Below, piece after piece: positions 9,363-19,443 of a stretch of 64,000 nt of DNA (position 1 is its first letter; each line of letters starts with the position of its first letter). This DNA comes from Bradyrhizobium guangdongense (GTDB taxonomy: Bacteria > Pseudomonadota > Alphaproteobacteria > Rhizobiales > Xanthobacteraceae). A program made the position numbers and the translations under genes. The stretch is from assembly GCF_004114975.1 (NCBI RefSeq), contig NZ_CP030051.1, positions 1,364,001 to 1,428,000 of the forward strand, given 5' to 3'. The notes under the pieces were generated by a model. It was not told the DNA's origin. It did no database searches and saw only the letters and a program-made list of their open reading frames with translations.

Positions 9363-10631
9363 TTATTTTCCCCGCAACTTCTCAATCAGCGGTGAAAGCA
9401 GGGACGACTTTTGTTTCTTCGTCTCGCTGCGGCCGGTCAGGCGCTGGGCGATCTGGAGGAACATCTCGATCGACTTGTGGTTCGCGGAGATCTCCGCGAT
9501 CATCTGGCCGTTGTTGGCGGCAGCGCCGAAGATCTGCGGCTCGAACGGGATCGAAACCACTGGCTGGCTCTCGATCGCCTTGGCGAATTCGCTGGCGGCG
9601 ATCTCCGGCCGCTTGGGGATGCCGACCTGGTTCAGGCAGTATAGTGGCGGGCGGTCGTTGGGGCGCGCGGCCTTGAGCAGATCGAACAGGTTTTTGGTGT
9701 TGCGCAGATTGGCGAGGTCGGGTGCCGCCACGATCAAAATGTCGTCGGCGCCAATCAGAGCGCGCTTGGTCCAGCCCGACCATTGATGCGGGATGTCGAG
9801 CACGATGCAGGGCATGGTCGCACGCAGCGTGTCGAATACCGCATCGAAGGCGTCGGTGCCGAAATCATAGACCCGGTCGAGCGTCGCCGGTGCCGCCAGC
9901 AGGCTCAGATGGTCCGTGCATTTCGACAACAGGCGGTCGATGAAGGCGGTGTCGACGCGGTCGGGCGAGAATACGGCGTCTGCGATGCCCTGCGGCGGGT
10001 CCTGATTGTAGTCGAGCCCGGCGGTGCCGAACGCCAGGTCGAGGTCGGCGACCACGGCGTCCATCGCGAGGTCCCGCGCAATCGCCCAGGCGACGTTGTG
10101 TGAGATGGTGGAGGCGCCGACGCCGCCCTTGGCTCCAACTACGGCGATGATGCGGCCGACCGCCTTGGCTTCGGGAGCCGAGAACAGGTTGCAGATCGAG
10201 CGCACCACATCGATGGCACCGACCGGTGCGAGCACGTAGTCGCTGACGCCGCGACGCACCAACTCACGGTAGAGCATGACGTCGTTGATGCGGCCGATCA
10301 CGACCACGCGGGTGCCGGCGTCGCAGACGGTGGCGAGCTGGTCGAGCCCGGTCAGCAGGTCGCTGCGGCCGTCGCTCTCGAGCACGATCACGTTCGGCGT
10401 GGGCGCCGAGCGATAGGCTTCGATCGCAGCCGCCATGCCGCCCATCTGGATCTTCAGATGGGCCTTGCCGAGGCGGCGATCCTCGCCGGCCGATTGCACG
10501 GCGGCGGCGGTCTCCACGGTTTCGCAGAAGGCCTGGACCGAAACGCGCGGCGCGGGCGCAATATGCTCCTCGACCGGCGGCGGAGGGGCTTCCGGCTGCT
10601 GTTCTTGTGTCTGGCGCGCGTAGCTGATCAT
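9363..10631 (-). CDS. cpaE: Pilus localisation ATPase CpaE/TadZ
   Basis: A 422-residue protein. Residues about 45-150 are a degenerate receiver-like domain and residues about 155-400 a ParA/MinD-type ATPase. The deviant Walker A (VGAKGGVGASTISHN) has Ser where MinD has Lys/Thr-rich GKT, as is usual in CpaE. VVADLDLAFGTAG and IVLDIPHQW follow. CpaE/TadZ positions the pilus machine at the pole. Its start overlaps the cpaD stop by 4 bp (ATGA), so the two are translationally coupled. Confidence 0.94.
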   Translation of the reverse strand: MISYARQTQEQQPEAPPPPVEEHIAPAPRVSVQAFCETVETAAAVQSAGEDRRLGKAHLKIQMGGMAAAIEAYRSAPTPNVIVLESDGRSDLLTGLDQLATVCDAGTRVVVIGRINDVMLYRELVRRGVSDYVLAPVGAIDVVRSICNLFSAPEAKAVGRIIAVVGAKGGVGASTISHNVAWAIARDLAMDAVVADLDLAFGTAGLDYNQDPPQGIADAVFSPDRVDTAFIDRLLSKCTDHLSLLAAPATLDRVYDFGTDAFDAVFDTLRATMPCIVLDIPHQWSGWTKRALIGADDILIVAAPDLANLRNTKNLFDLLKAARPNDRPPLYCLNQVGIPKRPEIAASEFAKAIESQPVVSIPFEPQIFGAAANNGQMIAEISANHKSIEMFLQIAQRLTGRSETKKQKSSLLSPLIEKLRGK

Positions 10632-11362
10632 TTGCCGGTGTCGCTGAGTTTGGCCCTTTCGGCCTCGGGATAAGAGACCGCCGTCGGATTACCCTTGCGA
10701 TATTTCTCGAAGGCGGCGGTACGCCGCACCGTGTAGGCCGGTGTTTCAGGTCGCGGCTGTTCGAGGTCGGTGGGATTGTCGACCATCGCCGCGAGGTTGC
10801 GCTGGTAGGCGCAGCCGAAATTGTAATAGTCCTTGTTCTCGAACCAACTCTTGTTCTTCATCGAGGGGCCGATGTCCTCCGGCCACAGGCCGCACGGACC
10901 CGCGACCGCGGCGATCTTCGAATAGGTCAGCCGGATCGGCGGCAGGAAGCGCTTGTCCTCGGGCCGATAGGGGCGAGCGATGACGCCGCGCGGCGGCACG
11001 CCCGCGGCCGCCAACATCGCCTGGATCTCGTGCATGGATTCCGCCACCGGACGGGCGTTGGGCATCCCCGTCGGCACGTCGATGTGGATGGCACCGGTGC
11101 CCTCGTGCAGCCAGGTCGAGGCCAGGCCCATCACGTCGGCGCGCTGAGCGGCGGTCAAGCCGCCGCGGGCGTGACCGACAAAGACCACGATCGAGCGGTT
11201 CTGCTCCTCGATCGCGATCGGATGACGCTGCTTGTAGTCGTCGGGAATGGAGGCCGTAGTCACTTCGTCATGCTGGCAGCCGCCGAGCGCGAGCGCGATG
11301 CCGACCAGCGCGCTGCCGAGGGCGATGGCGCGCTTGCGAAGCTGGGGTGGTCTTATGGTCAT
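10628..11362 (-). CDS. cpaD: Pilus assembly lipoprotein CpaD
   Basis: A 244-residue protein with a lipoprotein signal (VGIALALGGC, acylated Cys near residue 29) and a CpaD-type periplasmic domain (VVFVGHARGGLTAAQRADV; NFGCAYQRNLAAMVDNPTDL). It acts in the outer membrane/periplasm with the secretin CpaC. It lies between cpaC (20-bp gap) and cpaE (4-bp overlap). Confidence 0.92.
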   Translation of the reverse strand: MTIRPPQLRKRAIALGSALVGIALALGGCQHDEVTTASIPDDYKQRHPIAIEEQNRSIVVFVGHARGGLTAAQRADVMGLASTWLHEGTGAIHIDVPTGMPNARPVAESMHEIQAMLAAAGVPPRGVIARPYRPEDKRFLPPIRLTYSKIAAVAGPCGLWPEDIGPSMKNKSWFENKDYYNFGCAYQRNLAAMVDNPTDLEQPRPETPAYTVRRTAAFEKYRKGNPTAVSYPEAERAKLSDTGK

Positions 11363-11382
11363 CGTGAAGTCCCCGTTCCGCC

Positions 11383-12873
11383 TCAGTCGGTGATGAAGCC
11401 GTAGGTACCGCGATAGTTGCGCGCCGGCTCGGTCTTGCCGGGCACGCCGTAGATGCGGTTGATGTTGCCGATCAGTTCGGCCTGCGGATCCGCGGGCGCC
11501 GCGAAGCCGTCATCCGGGCGCGACAGGTCCTTTGGCGCCGTAGCGCGAACGACGTAGGGCGTCACGATCACGACCAGCTCGGTCGCGTTGTTGACGAAGT
11601 CGCGGCTGCGGAAGAGCGTGCCGAGGATCGGCAGCTGCATCAGGCCCGGCAATCCGCTCACCGCCTGCTTGGTCTGCTGCTGGATCAGGCCGGCCATCGC
11701 CATCGCGCCACCGGAAGGAATTTCCAGCGAGGTCTCGGCGCGGCGGGTCCGGATCGAAGGCACCGTCACCGAGTTCACCGACGTCGAGGTCACGGCCTGG
11801 GACAGTGTGATCGAATTTTCGTTCGACAGTTCCGAGACCTCGGTCATCACCCGGAGGCTGATCTTGCCTTCGGTCAGAACCACGGGTGTGAAGTTGAGCG
11901 AGATGCCGAACTTCTTGAAGCTGATCTGGGTGGTACAGACATGCGTGGTGGGATCGCACGCATAGCCTGCCGGCACCGGAAATTCGCCGCCGGCAATGAA
12001 GGTCGCCGATTCGCCGGAGATCGCGGTCAGGTTCGGCTCGGCCAGCGTACGGATCACGCCCGCGGTTTCCATTGCGCGCAAGGTGGCCTGGACCGAGGGG
12101 CCCCCGCCGAATTTCGTCGTCAGATTGTTGCCATCGACGAGATTGTGGCCGAGCGCCGTGAACGGGTTGGTGTTGGTGAAGCTCACCACGGAGGTGCCGT
12201 AGTTCAGGTTCGCGGACAGATCGATGCCGAGCTGCTTGACGATGTTGCGCTGGACCTCGGCCACCGTCACTTTCAGCATCACCTGGTCGCGGCCGCGGAC
12301 CACGATCGAGTTCACCACCTTGTCGACGCCGCCGACGAGGCGCGCGGCGAGATCGTTGGCCTGCTGCGCTTCCAGCGGGTTGGCGGCCGTGCCGGTCAGG
12401 ACGACTCCCTCGCCGAGACCGTCGATCTGGATGTCGGAATTCGGCAGGATCTGCTTGAGCGCAGCGCGCACGCCGTTGAGATCGCGCTTGACCGCGATGT
12501 CGTAGGCCGCGATCTGCTGGCCGGCGGAATCGAAGAACACGATGTTGGTCTGGCCGACCGTGGCGCCGATGATGTAGGCGCGCTGCGCCGAGCGCACTAC
12601 GGCATTGGCGATCTTGGGATCGGCGACCAGCACGTCCTTGATGTCGCGCGGCAGGTCGATCACGATCGACTTGCCAACGCCGAGCGAGAGGAAGCGCGCG
12701 TTCATCTGGCCGTCGGCCCCAACCGGTGCCGCGGGACGGTAGTCTGCCGCGATCACGGGCGTCAGCGCGGGATTGAGCGTCAGCGCGAGAGCGGCCGAGA
12801 ACGACAGGGCGCGAACGATCGAGGTCCGCATCGTTGCCAGATCTGCCCTGCATTTCATATCGACTGTCCTCAT
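11383..12873 (-). CDS. cpaC: Outer-membrane secretin CpaC/RcpA of the Tad pilus
   Basis: A 496-residue protein. A start at 12873 overlaps the cpaB stop by 4 bp; an internal Met15 would begin the signal peptide directly (SAALALTLNPALTPVIAAD). The pilus-formation N-terminal region is at about 55-130 (RFLSLGVGKSIVIDLPRDI), a BON-like segment follows, and the secretin pore domain is at about 240-450 (AEPNLTAISGESATFIAGGE). It forms the outer-membrane channel through which the Flp pilus emerges. Confidence 0.95.
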   Translation of the reverse strand: MRTVDMKCRADLATMRTSIVRALSFSAALALTLNPALTPVIAADYRPAAPVGADGQMNARFLSLGVGKSIVIDLPRDIKDVLVADPKIANAVVRSAQRAYIIGATVGQTNIVFFDSAGQQIAAYDIAVKRDLNGVRAALKQILPNSDIQIDGLGEGVVLTGTAANPLEAQQANDLAARLVGGVDKVVNSIVVRGRDQVMLKVTVAEVQRNIVKQLGIDLSANLNYGTSVVSFTNTNPFTALGHNLVDGNNLTTKFGGGPSVQATLRAMETAGVIRTLAEPNLTAISGESATFIAGGEFPVPAGYACDPTTHVCTTQISFKKFGISLNFTPVVLTEGKISLRVMTEVSELSNENSITLSQAVTSTSVNSVTVPSIRTRRAETSLEIPSGGAMAMAGLIQQQTKQAVSGLPGLMQLPILGTLFRSRDFVNNATELVVIVTPYVVRATAPKDLSRPDDGFAAPADPQAELIGNINRIYGVPGKTEPARNYRGTYGFITD

Positions 12874-13667
12874 CGTGCTTTCGAGGTCGAGCTCGGGATG
12901 CCGTATCGAATGATCGAGACGCCGTCGCGCTTCTGTGCGGATTCGTCGAGCGTGATCTCGGTCGCCTTGACGTCGGCAATGCTGCGCAGCGCCAGCGATA
13001 GCGTTCCAGCCTGGCGGGCGGAGGAAAGCGCCTGGGTCTGCGCCGGATTGAGTTCCAGGGTCACGGTCTTGCCGATCACCGCATTCTGGCCGTCCTTCTC
13101 CTTCGGCGCCTGGTCGATGGCGAGGACGCGGACATTGGTCAGGATGATTTCGGACGTCACGACGTCCGGCGCGCCGCTGCTCTGGTCCGGATTCTTGAGG
13201 CGGCGGGTGAGCAACACGTCGACGCGATCGTTGGGAAGGATGAAGCCGCCGGCACCGGTCTCCGGAGAGATTTCGGTCGAGATGGCACGCATGCCGCTCG
13301 GCAGGATCGCGGCCATGAAGCCGGAGCCGTCGGCCTTGACCAGCTTCTGGTCGCGGATCGGCTCGCCCTGGATGAATGGGGCGCGCGCGATCGAGCCGAC
13401 GACCTGGGTGGCGCCGTCAGGGCGCTCACTGCGGCGGATGAAGGTAGCGCTGGCCGTCGCGGTCGGCCAGGTCTGCCATTGTACGTCTTCGGGCTTGACG
13501 GTCTGGCCGAGACCGATGTCGTTCTTGGCGACCAGAACGTCGGTGGTGGGAAGCTGCGCGACCGGAGCCGCTGGAGGCGGCGCAGAGTCCGTGCTGCTCG
13601 CCAGATACGCGGCGATACCGCCGGCGCAGATGGCGACCGCCAGGACGACTATGCGTGCCCGATTCAT
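12870..13667 (-). CDS. cpaB: Pilus assembly protein CpaB/RcpC (SAF domain)
   Basis: I chose ATG at 13667 because it is followed directly by the hydrophobic signal/anchor (RIVVLAVAICAGGIAAYLA). The frame also has a GTG three codons earlier with no spaced ribosome site. About 265 residues. SAF domain at about 45-110 (TTDVLVAKNDIGLGQTVKPE), then the RcpC/CpaB domain (RAISTEISPETGAGGFILPNDRVDVLL). It is a periplasmic component that works with the CpaC secretin. It opens the cpaB-cpaC coupled pair, and a TTAACCAT motif (CtrA-like) lies about 75 bp upstream. Confidence 0.92.
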   Translation of the reverse strand: MNRARIVVLAVAICAGGIAAYLASSTDSAPPPAAPVAQLPTTDVLVAKNDIGLGQTVKPEDVQWQTWPTATASATFIRRSERPDGATQVVGSIARAPFIQGEPIRDQKLVKADGSGFMAAILPSGMRAISTEISPETGAGGFILPNDRVDVLLTRRLKNPDQSSGAPDVVTSEIILTNVRVLAIDQAPKEKDGQNAVIGKTVTLELNPAQTQALSSARQAGTLSLALRSIADVKATEITLDESAQKRDGVSIIRYGIPSSTSKAR

Positions 13668-13794
13668 ACGCTTCACTTTCCACAGAACGCCGCGACGCTG
13701 CCGCCGCCGTAATCGGCAGTTGACCAGCTATTCGTCAAAGCATGGTTAATGAGGCGTATCTAAATCGCCTTAACGCCGGGTTTATCCGGAGCGT

Positions 13795-14319
13795 TCAGCG
13801 CAGTGCGAGGTGAGCGAGATCGATCGCCTTCACCCATTCGGTCTCGGGATAGATCATCAATGCGCCAAGCGCGAGCGCGATGCCGTAGGGAATGCCGCTC
13901 TCCTTGGCGTGCAGCCGCGCCAGCCAGGCCTGACCGGCGAGCCCGTAAGGCAGCGGCCATTGCCGAAATTGGAGTAGAAGCAGCGTCAGCGCTCCGCCGA
14001 ACAGCGAGGCGTACAGCAGGAAGTCCATCAATTGAGCGAAGCCGAACCAGAGCGCCACCGAAGCTGCGACCTTGGCGTCGCCACCTCCCATCCAGCCCAT
14101 CGCAAAGCAGGTAAAGGCCACGACGAGGAGCAACGCGCCGGCGCCGACATGGCTCAGCACCTCGTAAGGTGCCATGCCACCGGCGAGAGCAAGCACGAAG
14201 AAACCTGCGACCAGCGCCATCGACACGCGGTTCGAGATCGTCATGGTGAAGAGATCGCTGGCGGCTGCAAACGCCATCAGGGCCGGGAAGAGCAGAAGGC
14301 GCGCAAGGTCAAGGATCAT
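13795..14319 (-). CDS. cpaA: Prepilin peptidase CpaA (type IV leader peptidase family, A24)
   Basis: About 174 residues from ATG 14319, which opens on a membrane helix (LARLLLFPALMAFAAASDL). The upstream in-frame extension is charged and unlikely to be translated. The two active-site aspartates of A24 peptidases are visible: one in AASDLFTMTISNR and one in GMGGGDAK-like MGWMGGGDAKVAAS. The N-terminal methylase domain of PilD is absent, as in all CpaA/TadV proteins. It cleaves the Flp pilin leader. It lies 127 bp before cpaB and is separated from the pilin gene by a small ORF and a terminator. Confidence 0.92.
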   Translation of the reverse strand: MILDLARLLLFPALMAFAAASDLFTMTISNRVSMALVAGFFVLALAGGMAPYEVLSHVGAGALLLVVAFTCFAMGWMGGGDAKVAASVALWFGFAQLMDFLLYASLFGGALTLLLLQFRQWPLPYGLAGQAWLARLHAKESGIPYGIALALGALMIYPETEWVKAIDLAHLALR

Positions 14320-14442
14320 GGGCTGCGTCTTGAGGCCTGGGTCGGTTGCCGGATCGGGGCGTCGGCGCATGCTAGCGCGCAGTGCTAAACAAACCGACAA
14401 CGGCTGCGAGGAGTTCGGAATCGGCAGCCCGGCGCGGTCGCG

Positions 14443-14589
14443 TCACCACATGCTGGCGATACGGATTGCGAGCGTGCCCATGGCGAGCAGCAGCGCCAGG
14501 CAGACCCAATAGGCCGGCGCGTCGATGCGTGCCGTATCCGCCTCGTTCGCCGCAATCGCGGCATCGGTTCTGTGCTTACGCAACGCCAC
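14443..14589 (-). CDS. Putative 48-residue membrane protein in the pilus locus
   Basis: Reading the minus strand from GTG 14589 gives 48 residues: a polar N-terminus (RKHRTDAAIAANEADTARID) and one hydrophobic helix (AYWVCLALLLAMGTLAIRIA), ending SMW and a TGA stop. It fills the space between the pilin terminator and cpaA in the same direction. Support is the coherent soluble-plus-helix composition and its position. Against it are the GTG start and the lack of an obvious ribosome site. No named family is recognised. Confidence 0.45.
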   Translation of the reverse strand: MALRKHRTDAAIAANEADTARIDAPAYWVCLALLLAMGTLAIRIASMW

Positions 14590-14607
14590 TGGAACTCGCA
14601 CACTGCA

Positions 14608-14636
14608 GAAAAACAAAGGCCCCGGAGGTCCGGGGC
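14608..14636 (-). terminator. Rho-independent terminator of the Flp pilin gene
   Basis: A perfect 7-bp GC stem (GCCCCGG / CCGGGGC, 14619-14636) with a 4-base loop. Read on the minus strand it is followed by a T-rich run (CTTTGTTTTTC). It sits 25 bp past the pilin stop codon, as expected for a highly expressed monocistronic pilin transcript. Confidence 0.8.
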
Positions 14637-14660
14637 ATTTGCCGTCGTTCGTCGGTCGGC

Positions 14661-14825
14661 TTACTTCAGCGAGGAGCTGATCGAGGTGAACTTGGCGTTC
14701 AGCGTGGTGCCGAGCTGGTTGACGACGGTGATGATCGCCAGCGCGATGCCGGCGGCGATCAGGCCGTATTCGATGGCGGTGGCGCCGGATTCATCCTTGG
14801 CGAAACGCGCAATCAGGTGCTTCAT
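14661..14825 (-). CDS. pilA: Flp family type IVb pilin
   Basis: 54 residues from ATG 14825, with GGAG about 10 bases upstream. A short positively charged leader (MKHLIARFAKDESGA) is followed by the Flp motif TAIEYGLIAAGIALAIITVV with Glu and Tyr at the conserved +5/+6-like positions, then a short polar tail (KFTSISSSLK). CpaA would cleave within the Gly-Ala-Thr-Ala-Ile region. This is the structural subunit of the Tad pilus used for surface adhesion. Its own terminator follows. Confidence 0.96.
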   Translation of the reverse strand: MKHLIARFAKDESGATAIEYGLIAAGIALAIITVVNQLGTTLNAKFTSISSSLK

Positions 14826-15080
14826 GAAACTAAACTCCATCTGGGTGAGGTCGCCACGTTCGGCGCTGTCTTGACGGGACGACCATGTGAGCCGAGCTCT
14901 TTCGGCGGGGTTAATTCGACCAGTCAAACCCGCGGCCGGCGTGATGCTTTTGGCCAAAGTGAATTTCGCCTTAAGGCGGCCCTGCAATTCGTTCCAGTTC
15001 GGAAACGCGCCGCCAACTTCACCGTCCCTTAAATCTCGCGGAGTAGGCGTAGGTCGGATCAGCAGCCCGGAAAACAAGCG

Positions 15081-15911
15081 ATGATGTCGAGCCTGCCCAT
15101 GCAAGTCGCCCTGATGCTGGGCGAGACCATCGAGAAGGTCATCCCTGTCACGCTCGTGCTCGCGCTGGTGTTCACCGTGCTCGAGCATTTCTGGGCCTGC
15201 AATCCCGGACCGTCGTGGTGGCGCAAGCGCGAGATCGTGACCGACATCTGCTACTGGTTCTTCGTTCCGGTGTTTGCCCGCACCATGCGGATCGGCCTGT
15301 TGATCGTCACGGCCGGCATCGTCTTCAATATTCACGATGCCGACGAGCTGATCGCCTTCTACGACAATGGCCACGGCCCGCTGTCGCAACTACCGCTCTG
15401 GCTGCAGGGCGTGCTGTTCCTGGTTGCGTCCGATTTCATGCTCTACTGGCTGCACCGGCTGTTTCATGGCGGCGGGTTCTGGAAATACCACGCGGTCCAT
15501 CACTCTTCGGAGGAGATCAGCTGGATTTCGGCGGCCCGCTTCCATCCGGTCAATCTGATGCTCGGCACCATCGGTGTGGACGTCGTGCTGCTGATGGCCG
15601 GCATTTCGCCGAACGTGATGATTTGGGTCGGTCCGTTCACGACCTTCCACTCGGCCTTCGTGCACGCCAATCTGAACTGGACTTTCGGTCCGTTCCGATA
15701 TGTGCTGGCGACGCCGGTATTCCACCGCTGGCATCACACGCCTCTCGAAGAAGGCGGTGATACCAATTTTGCCGGCACCTTTCCGATCTGGGATGTGCTG
15801 TTCGGGACCTATCGCATGCCGAACGGCGAACTGCCGCAGGGCTACGGCAAGGATGAAGCGACCATGCCGAAGGAATTCCCCGGTCAGCTAGCCTATCCGT
15901 TCCGACACTAG
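15081..15911 (+). CDS. Sterol desaturase/fatty acid hydroxylase superfamily membrane protein
   Basis: A 276-residue protein with several membrane helices and the di-iron histidine clusters of the superfamily: HRLFH, HAVHH, a His in TTFHSAFVHANL and HRWHH. The histidine set looks complete, so an active oxygenase (C-H hydroxylation or desaturation of a lipid) is likely; the substrate is unknown. Two ATGs stand in tandem at the start, with GGAAAA upstream. It sits between two pilus genes with no evident link to them. Confidence 0.88.
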   Translation: MMSSLPMQVALMLGETIEKVIPVTLVLALVFTVLEHFWACNPGPSWWRKREIVTDICYWFFVPVFARTMRIGLLIVTAGIVFNIHDADELIAFYDNGHGPLSQLPLWLQGVLFLVASDFMLYWLHRLFHGGGFWKYHAVHHSSEEISWISAARFHPVNLMLGTIGVDVVLLMAGISPNVMIWVGPFTTFHSAFVHANLNWTFGPFRYVLATPVFHRWHHTPLEEGGDTNFAGTFPIWDVLFGTYRMPNGELPQGYGKDEATMPKEFPGQLAYPFRH

Positions 15912-16052
15912 CCGCCGGGCCGACAAAAACCGTTCAAACAATAGTTGCCGAATTTGCGGAACGTTCACGAATTACAGGCAGGTTAACCGGGTCGGGCGCC
16001 GGCTCCGCTTCCTGATCGATCATGCCGGTTTGTGACGTCCCGGGGTAAGAGT

Positions 16053-16550
16053 ATGCGTAAAGAGTTCCTGCGCCGTCATGCGCGCATCTGTCTCCTGGCC
16101 GCGGCCGCTGTGCTGGCCTCGCCGGCCATTGGTCTTGCTGAGCCCACCGTCGATACCATCGCCGTCAATGTCGACCAAGCCAAGCTGGTGCGGCTGCCCG
16201 GCAAGGTGGCTACGATCGTGGTCGGCAATCCTCTGATCGCCGACGTCACGCTTCAGCCAGGCGGGATGATCGTCGTGACTGGCAAGGGCTATGGCGCCAC
16301 CAACTTCATAGCGCTCGATCGCGGCGGTGAGATCCTGGTTGATCGACAGATCCAGGTCGAGGGCCCGAGCGACCGTCTCGTCACCGTCTATCGCGGTGTC
16401 GAGCGGGAGTCCTATAGCTGCATGCCGGTCTGCCAGCGCCGCGTCACGCTTGGCGACAGCGACAACTTCTTCAATACCACGATGGGTCAGGCGGGTGCGC
16501 TGAGCAACAACGCTAGCGGCAGTGCGAGCTCGGCCCCAAAGGCCAACTAG
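16053..16550 (+). CDS. Stand-alone pilus-formation N-terminal-domain protein (CpaC N-domain-like)
   Basis: ATG 16053 is preceded by GGGGTAAGAG. An earlier in-frame GTG at 16032 has no such site. About 165 residues: signal peptide ending near SPAIGLAEP, then a domain like the N-terminus of secretin CpaC (VNVDQAKLVRLPGKVATIVVGNPLIADVT). It has no secretin pore domain. After the domain come two Cys (YSCMPVCQRR) that could form a disulphide, and a low-complexity Ser/Ala/Asn tail. It may be a periplasmic accessory of the Tad secretin. Confidence 0.82.
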   Translation: MRKEFLRRHARICLLAAAAVLASPAIGLAEPTVDTIAVNVDQAKLVRLPGKVATIVVGNPLIADVTLQPGGMIVVTGKGYGATNFIALDRGGEILVDRQIQVEGPSDRLVTVYRGVERESYSCMPVCQRRVTLGDSDNFFNTTMGQAGALSNNASGSASSAPKAN

Positions 16551-16593
16551 CGAGGCTGCACGACCTCCTGAGCGGGTCCGCTCTCCAGACATG

Positions 16594-16623
16594 AAAAAGG
16601 CCGTGCATCGCGCACGGCCTTTT
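16594..16623. terminator. Bidirectional terminator between convergent genes
   Basis: The stem AAAAGGCCGTGC / GCACGGCCTTTT has a 5-base loop, an A-run on one side and a T-run on the other. It lies between the pilus N-domain gene (+) and the cold-shock gene (-) and can end transcription from both. Confidence 0.85.
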
Positions 16624-16681
16624 CCGCTGTCAGTGCGCTCGCGCTGATCCGTGTGCGGCCTCTTAAGGCGCGCGGTGGATA

Positions 16682-16894
16682 TCAGCCCGCGTCGCGGAGG
16701 TTGTCGGCAGCCGACTTGCCGGACCGGCGGTCGGCCACGATCTCGTAAGAGACCTTCTGGCCTTCGCGCAGCGAGCCGAGGCCGGCGCGCTCGACGGCGC
16801 TGATGTGAACGAACACGTCCTTGCCGCCGTCGTCGGGCTGGATGAAGCCATAGCCCTTGGTCGCGTTAAACCACTTCACGGTTCCCATGCTCAC
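16682..16894 (-). CDS. cspA: Cold-shock DNA/RNA-binding protein (CspA family)
   Basis: 70 residues from GTG 16894 (AAGGGA suitably upstream), or 68 from the next ATG. It is a single cold-shock domain with RNP1 KGYGFIQP and RNP2 VFVHISAV and the usual [11 protein letters not shown] opening. It binds single-stranded nucleic acid and acts as an RNA chaperone. The gene follows infA-like and helicase genes on the same strand, with a long (about 260 bp) leader region. Long leaders are typical of cold-shock genes. Confidence 0.95.
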   Translation of the reverse strand: MSMGTVKWFNATKGYGFIQPDDGGKDVFVHISAVERAGLGSLREGQKVSYEIVADRRSGKSAADNLRDAG

Positions 16895-17085
16895 GGGGGT
16901 AGTCCCTTCTCAGATACACAATGTAAGAGCCCGCTTGCGCAGGCCGGTTAGATCGAATTTTGGAAGGGTCGTCAGCGTGTCTGAACCGGCTGTACCGGTG
17001 GATGCTAATGTCGTCCGGCCGAAAATCGATTGATTGATTTTATTGGAATTAAGGCACCAAAACAATCCTGACGTGCACGATTTTT

Positions 17086-17113
17086 TGATCCGCCGTGATG
17101 CCACGGCGGATCA
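17086..17113. repeat. Perfect 12-bp stem-loop between infA paralogue and cspA
   Basis: TGATCCGCCGTG and CACGGCGGATCA are exact inverted arms around a 4-base loop. It lies 45 bp past the end of the IF-1 gene and about 190 bp before cspA. On the minus strand the stem is followed by A rather than T residues, so it is not a textbook intrinsic terminator. It may be a 3'-end stabiliser or an upstream element of the cspA leader. Confidence 0.6.
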
Positions 17114-17157
17114 GCAGACAGGACAGCAATTTTGTGCCGCGCTGGCGCGCGGGGCCG

Positions 17158-17445
17158 TTAACGGCGACGGAACTGGCCGCCGCGCTGTCCGGGACGCGGC
17201 GGACCACCCGCCGTGCTGGGACGTTCGTCCTTGTGGCGGAAAATCAGCCGGCCCTTTTCAAGGTCGTAGGGCGACATTTCCACCGTGACGCGGTCACCCG
17301 CCAGCGTCTTGATGCGGTTCTTCTTCATCTTGCCGGCGGTGTAGGCGACGATCTCGTGCCCCGCGTCGAGCTGCACGCGGTAGCGCGCGTCGGGGAGGAT
17401 TTCGGTGACCAGTCCTTCGAACTGGATCAGCTCTTCCTTAGCCAT
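17158..17445 (-). CDS. infA: Translation initiation factor IF-1, long paralogue
   Basis: 95 residues with the S1/OB fold of IF-1 throughout residues 1-72 ([42 protein letters not shown]). IF-1 binds the 30S A site during initiation. The usual length is about 72 residues; this one has a roughly 20-residue Pro/Gly/Arg-rich tail ([16 protein letters not shown]). The tail and the divergent opening ([12 protein letters not shown]) suggest a second copy rather than the main infA. It starts 23 bp after the helicase gene, so the two are probably co-transcribed. Confidence 0.92.
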   Translation of the reverse strand: MAKEELIQFEGLVTEILPDARYRVQLDAGHEIVAYTAGKMKKNRIKTLAGDRVTVEMSPYDLEKGRLIFRHKDERPSTAGGPPRPGQRGGQFRRR

Positions 17446-17468
17446 GAATTTCTCCAGGTCGTGGACGG

Positions 17469-19016
<1,548 letters not shown>

Positions 19017-19353
19017 AAGATGGATCTTTCCATGTCGAATGCGGTCGGCCGACGCAATCAGCGTGGCGCGCGCAAGGGTGTCGAGAGGACACCTGCGTGT
19101 TTGGGGTGTCGGATGGCTTGGATGAGATGGGGCAAGCCAGAGGCCCGTAGGGGCTTAAGAACACGCGGCTCGCTACGACCGCTCGATTCGCAAGCGATCT
19201 CCCCAGTCATATGGAACATTGACGGGGCGCTTTCAAGGCGGGTGATCACCGGATACCGCTGGTGGTGCAAAAATAGTTATGCCGGAATTTTAGCCAATAA
19301 TGTCAATCTGCTTATTAATTAGACTGATTGCTACATAAGCATACAATTTTTTT

Positions 19354-19368
19354 GCTCAAGTTTTGAGC
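19354..19368. repeat. Inverted repeat GCTCAA-N3-TTGAGC upstream of urtA
   Basis: Perfect 6-bp arms around three bases in the AT-rich part of the intergenic region, about 80 bp upstream of the -24 element. It could be an operator or simply a chance palindrome. Confidence 0.35.
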
Positions 19369-19443
19369 GGTTAAGCGGTGCCCACAGTTCGGACGAGGTT
19401 ATTTTATCCAAATTAATCAATGGCTTGTTGGGTGCTTCGTCCA

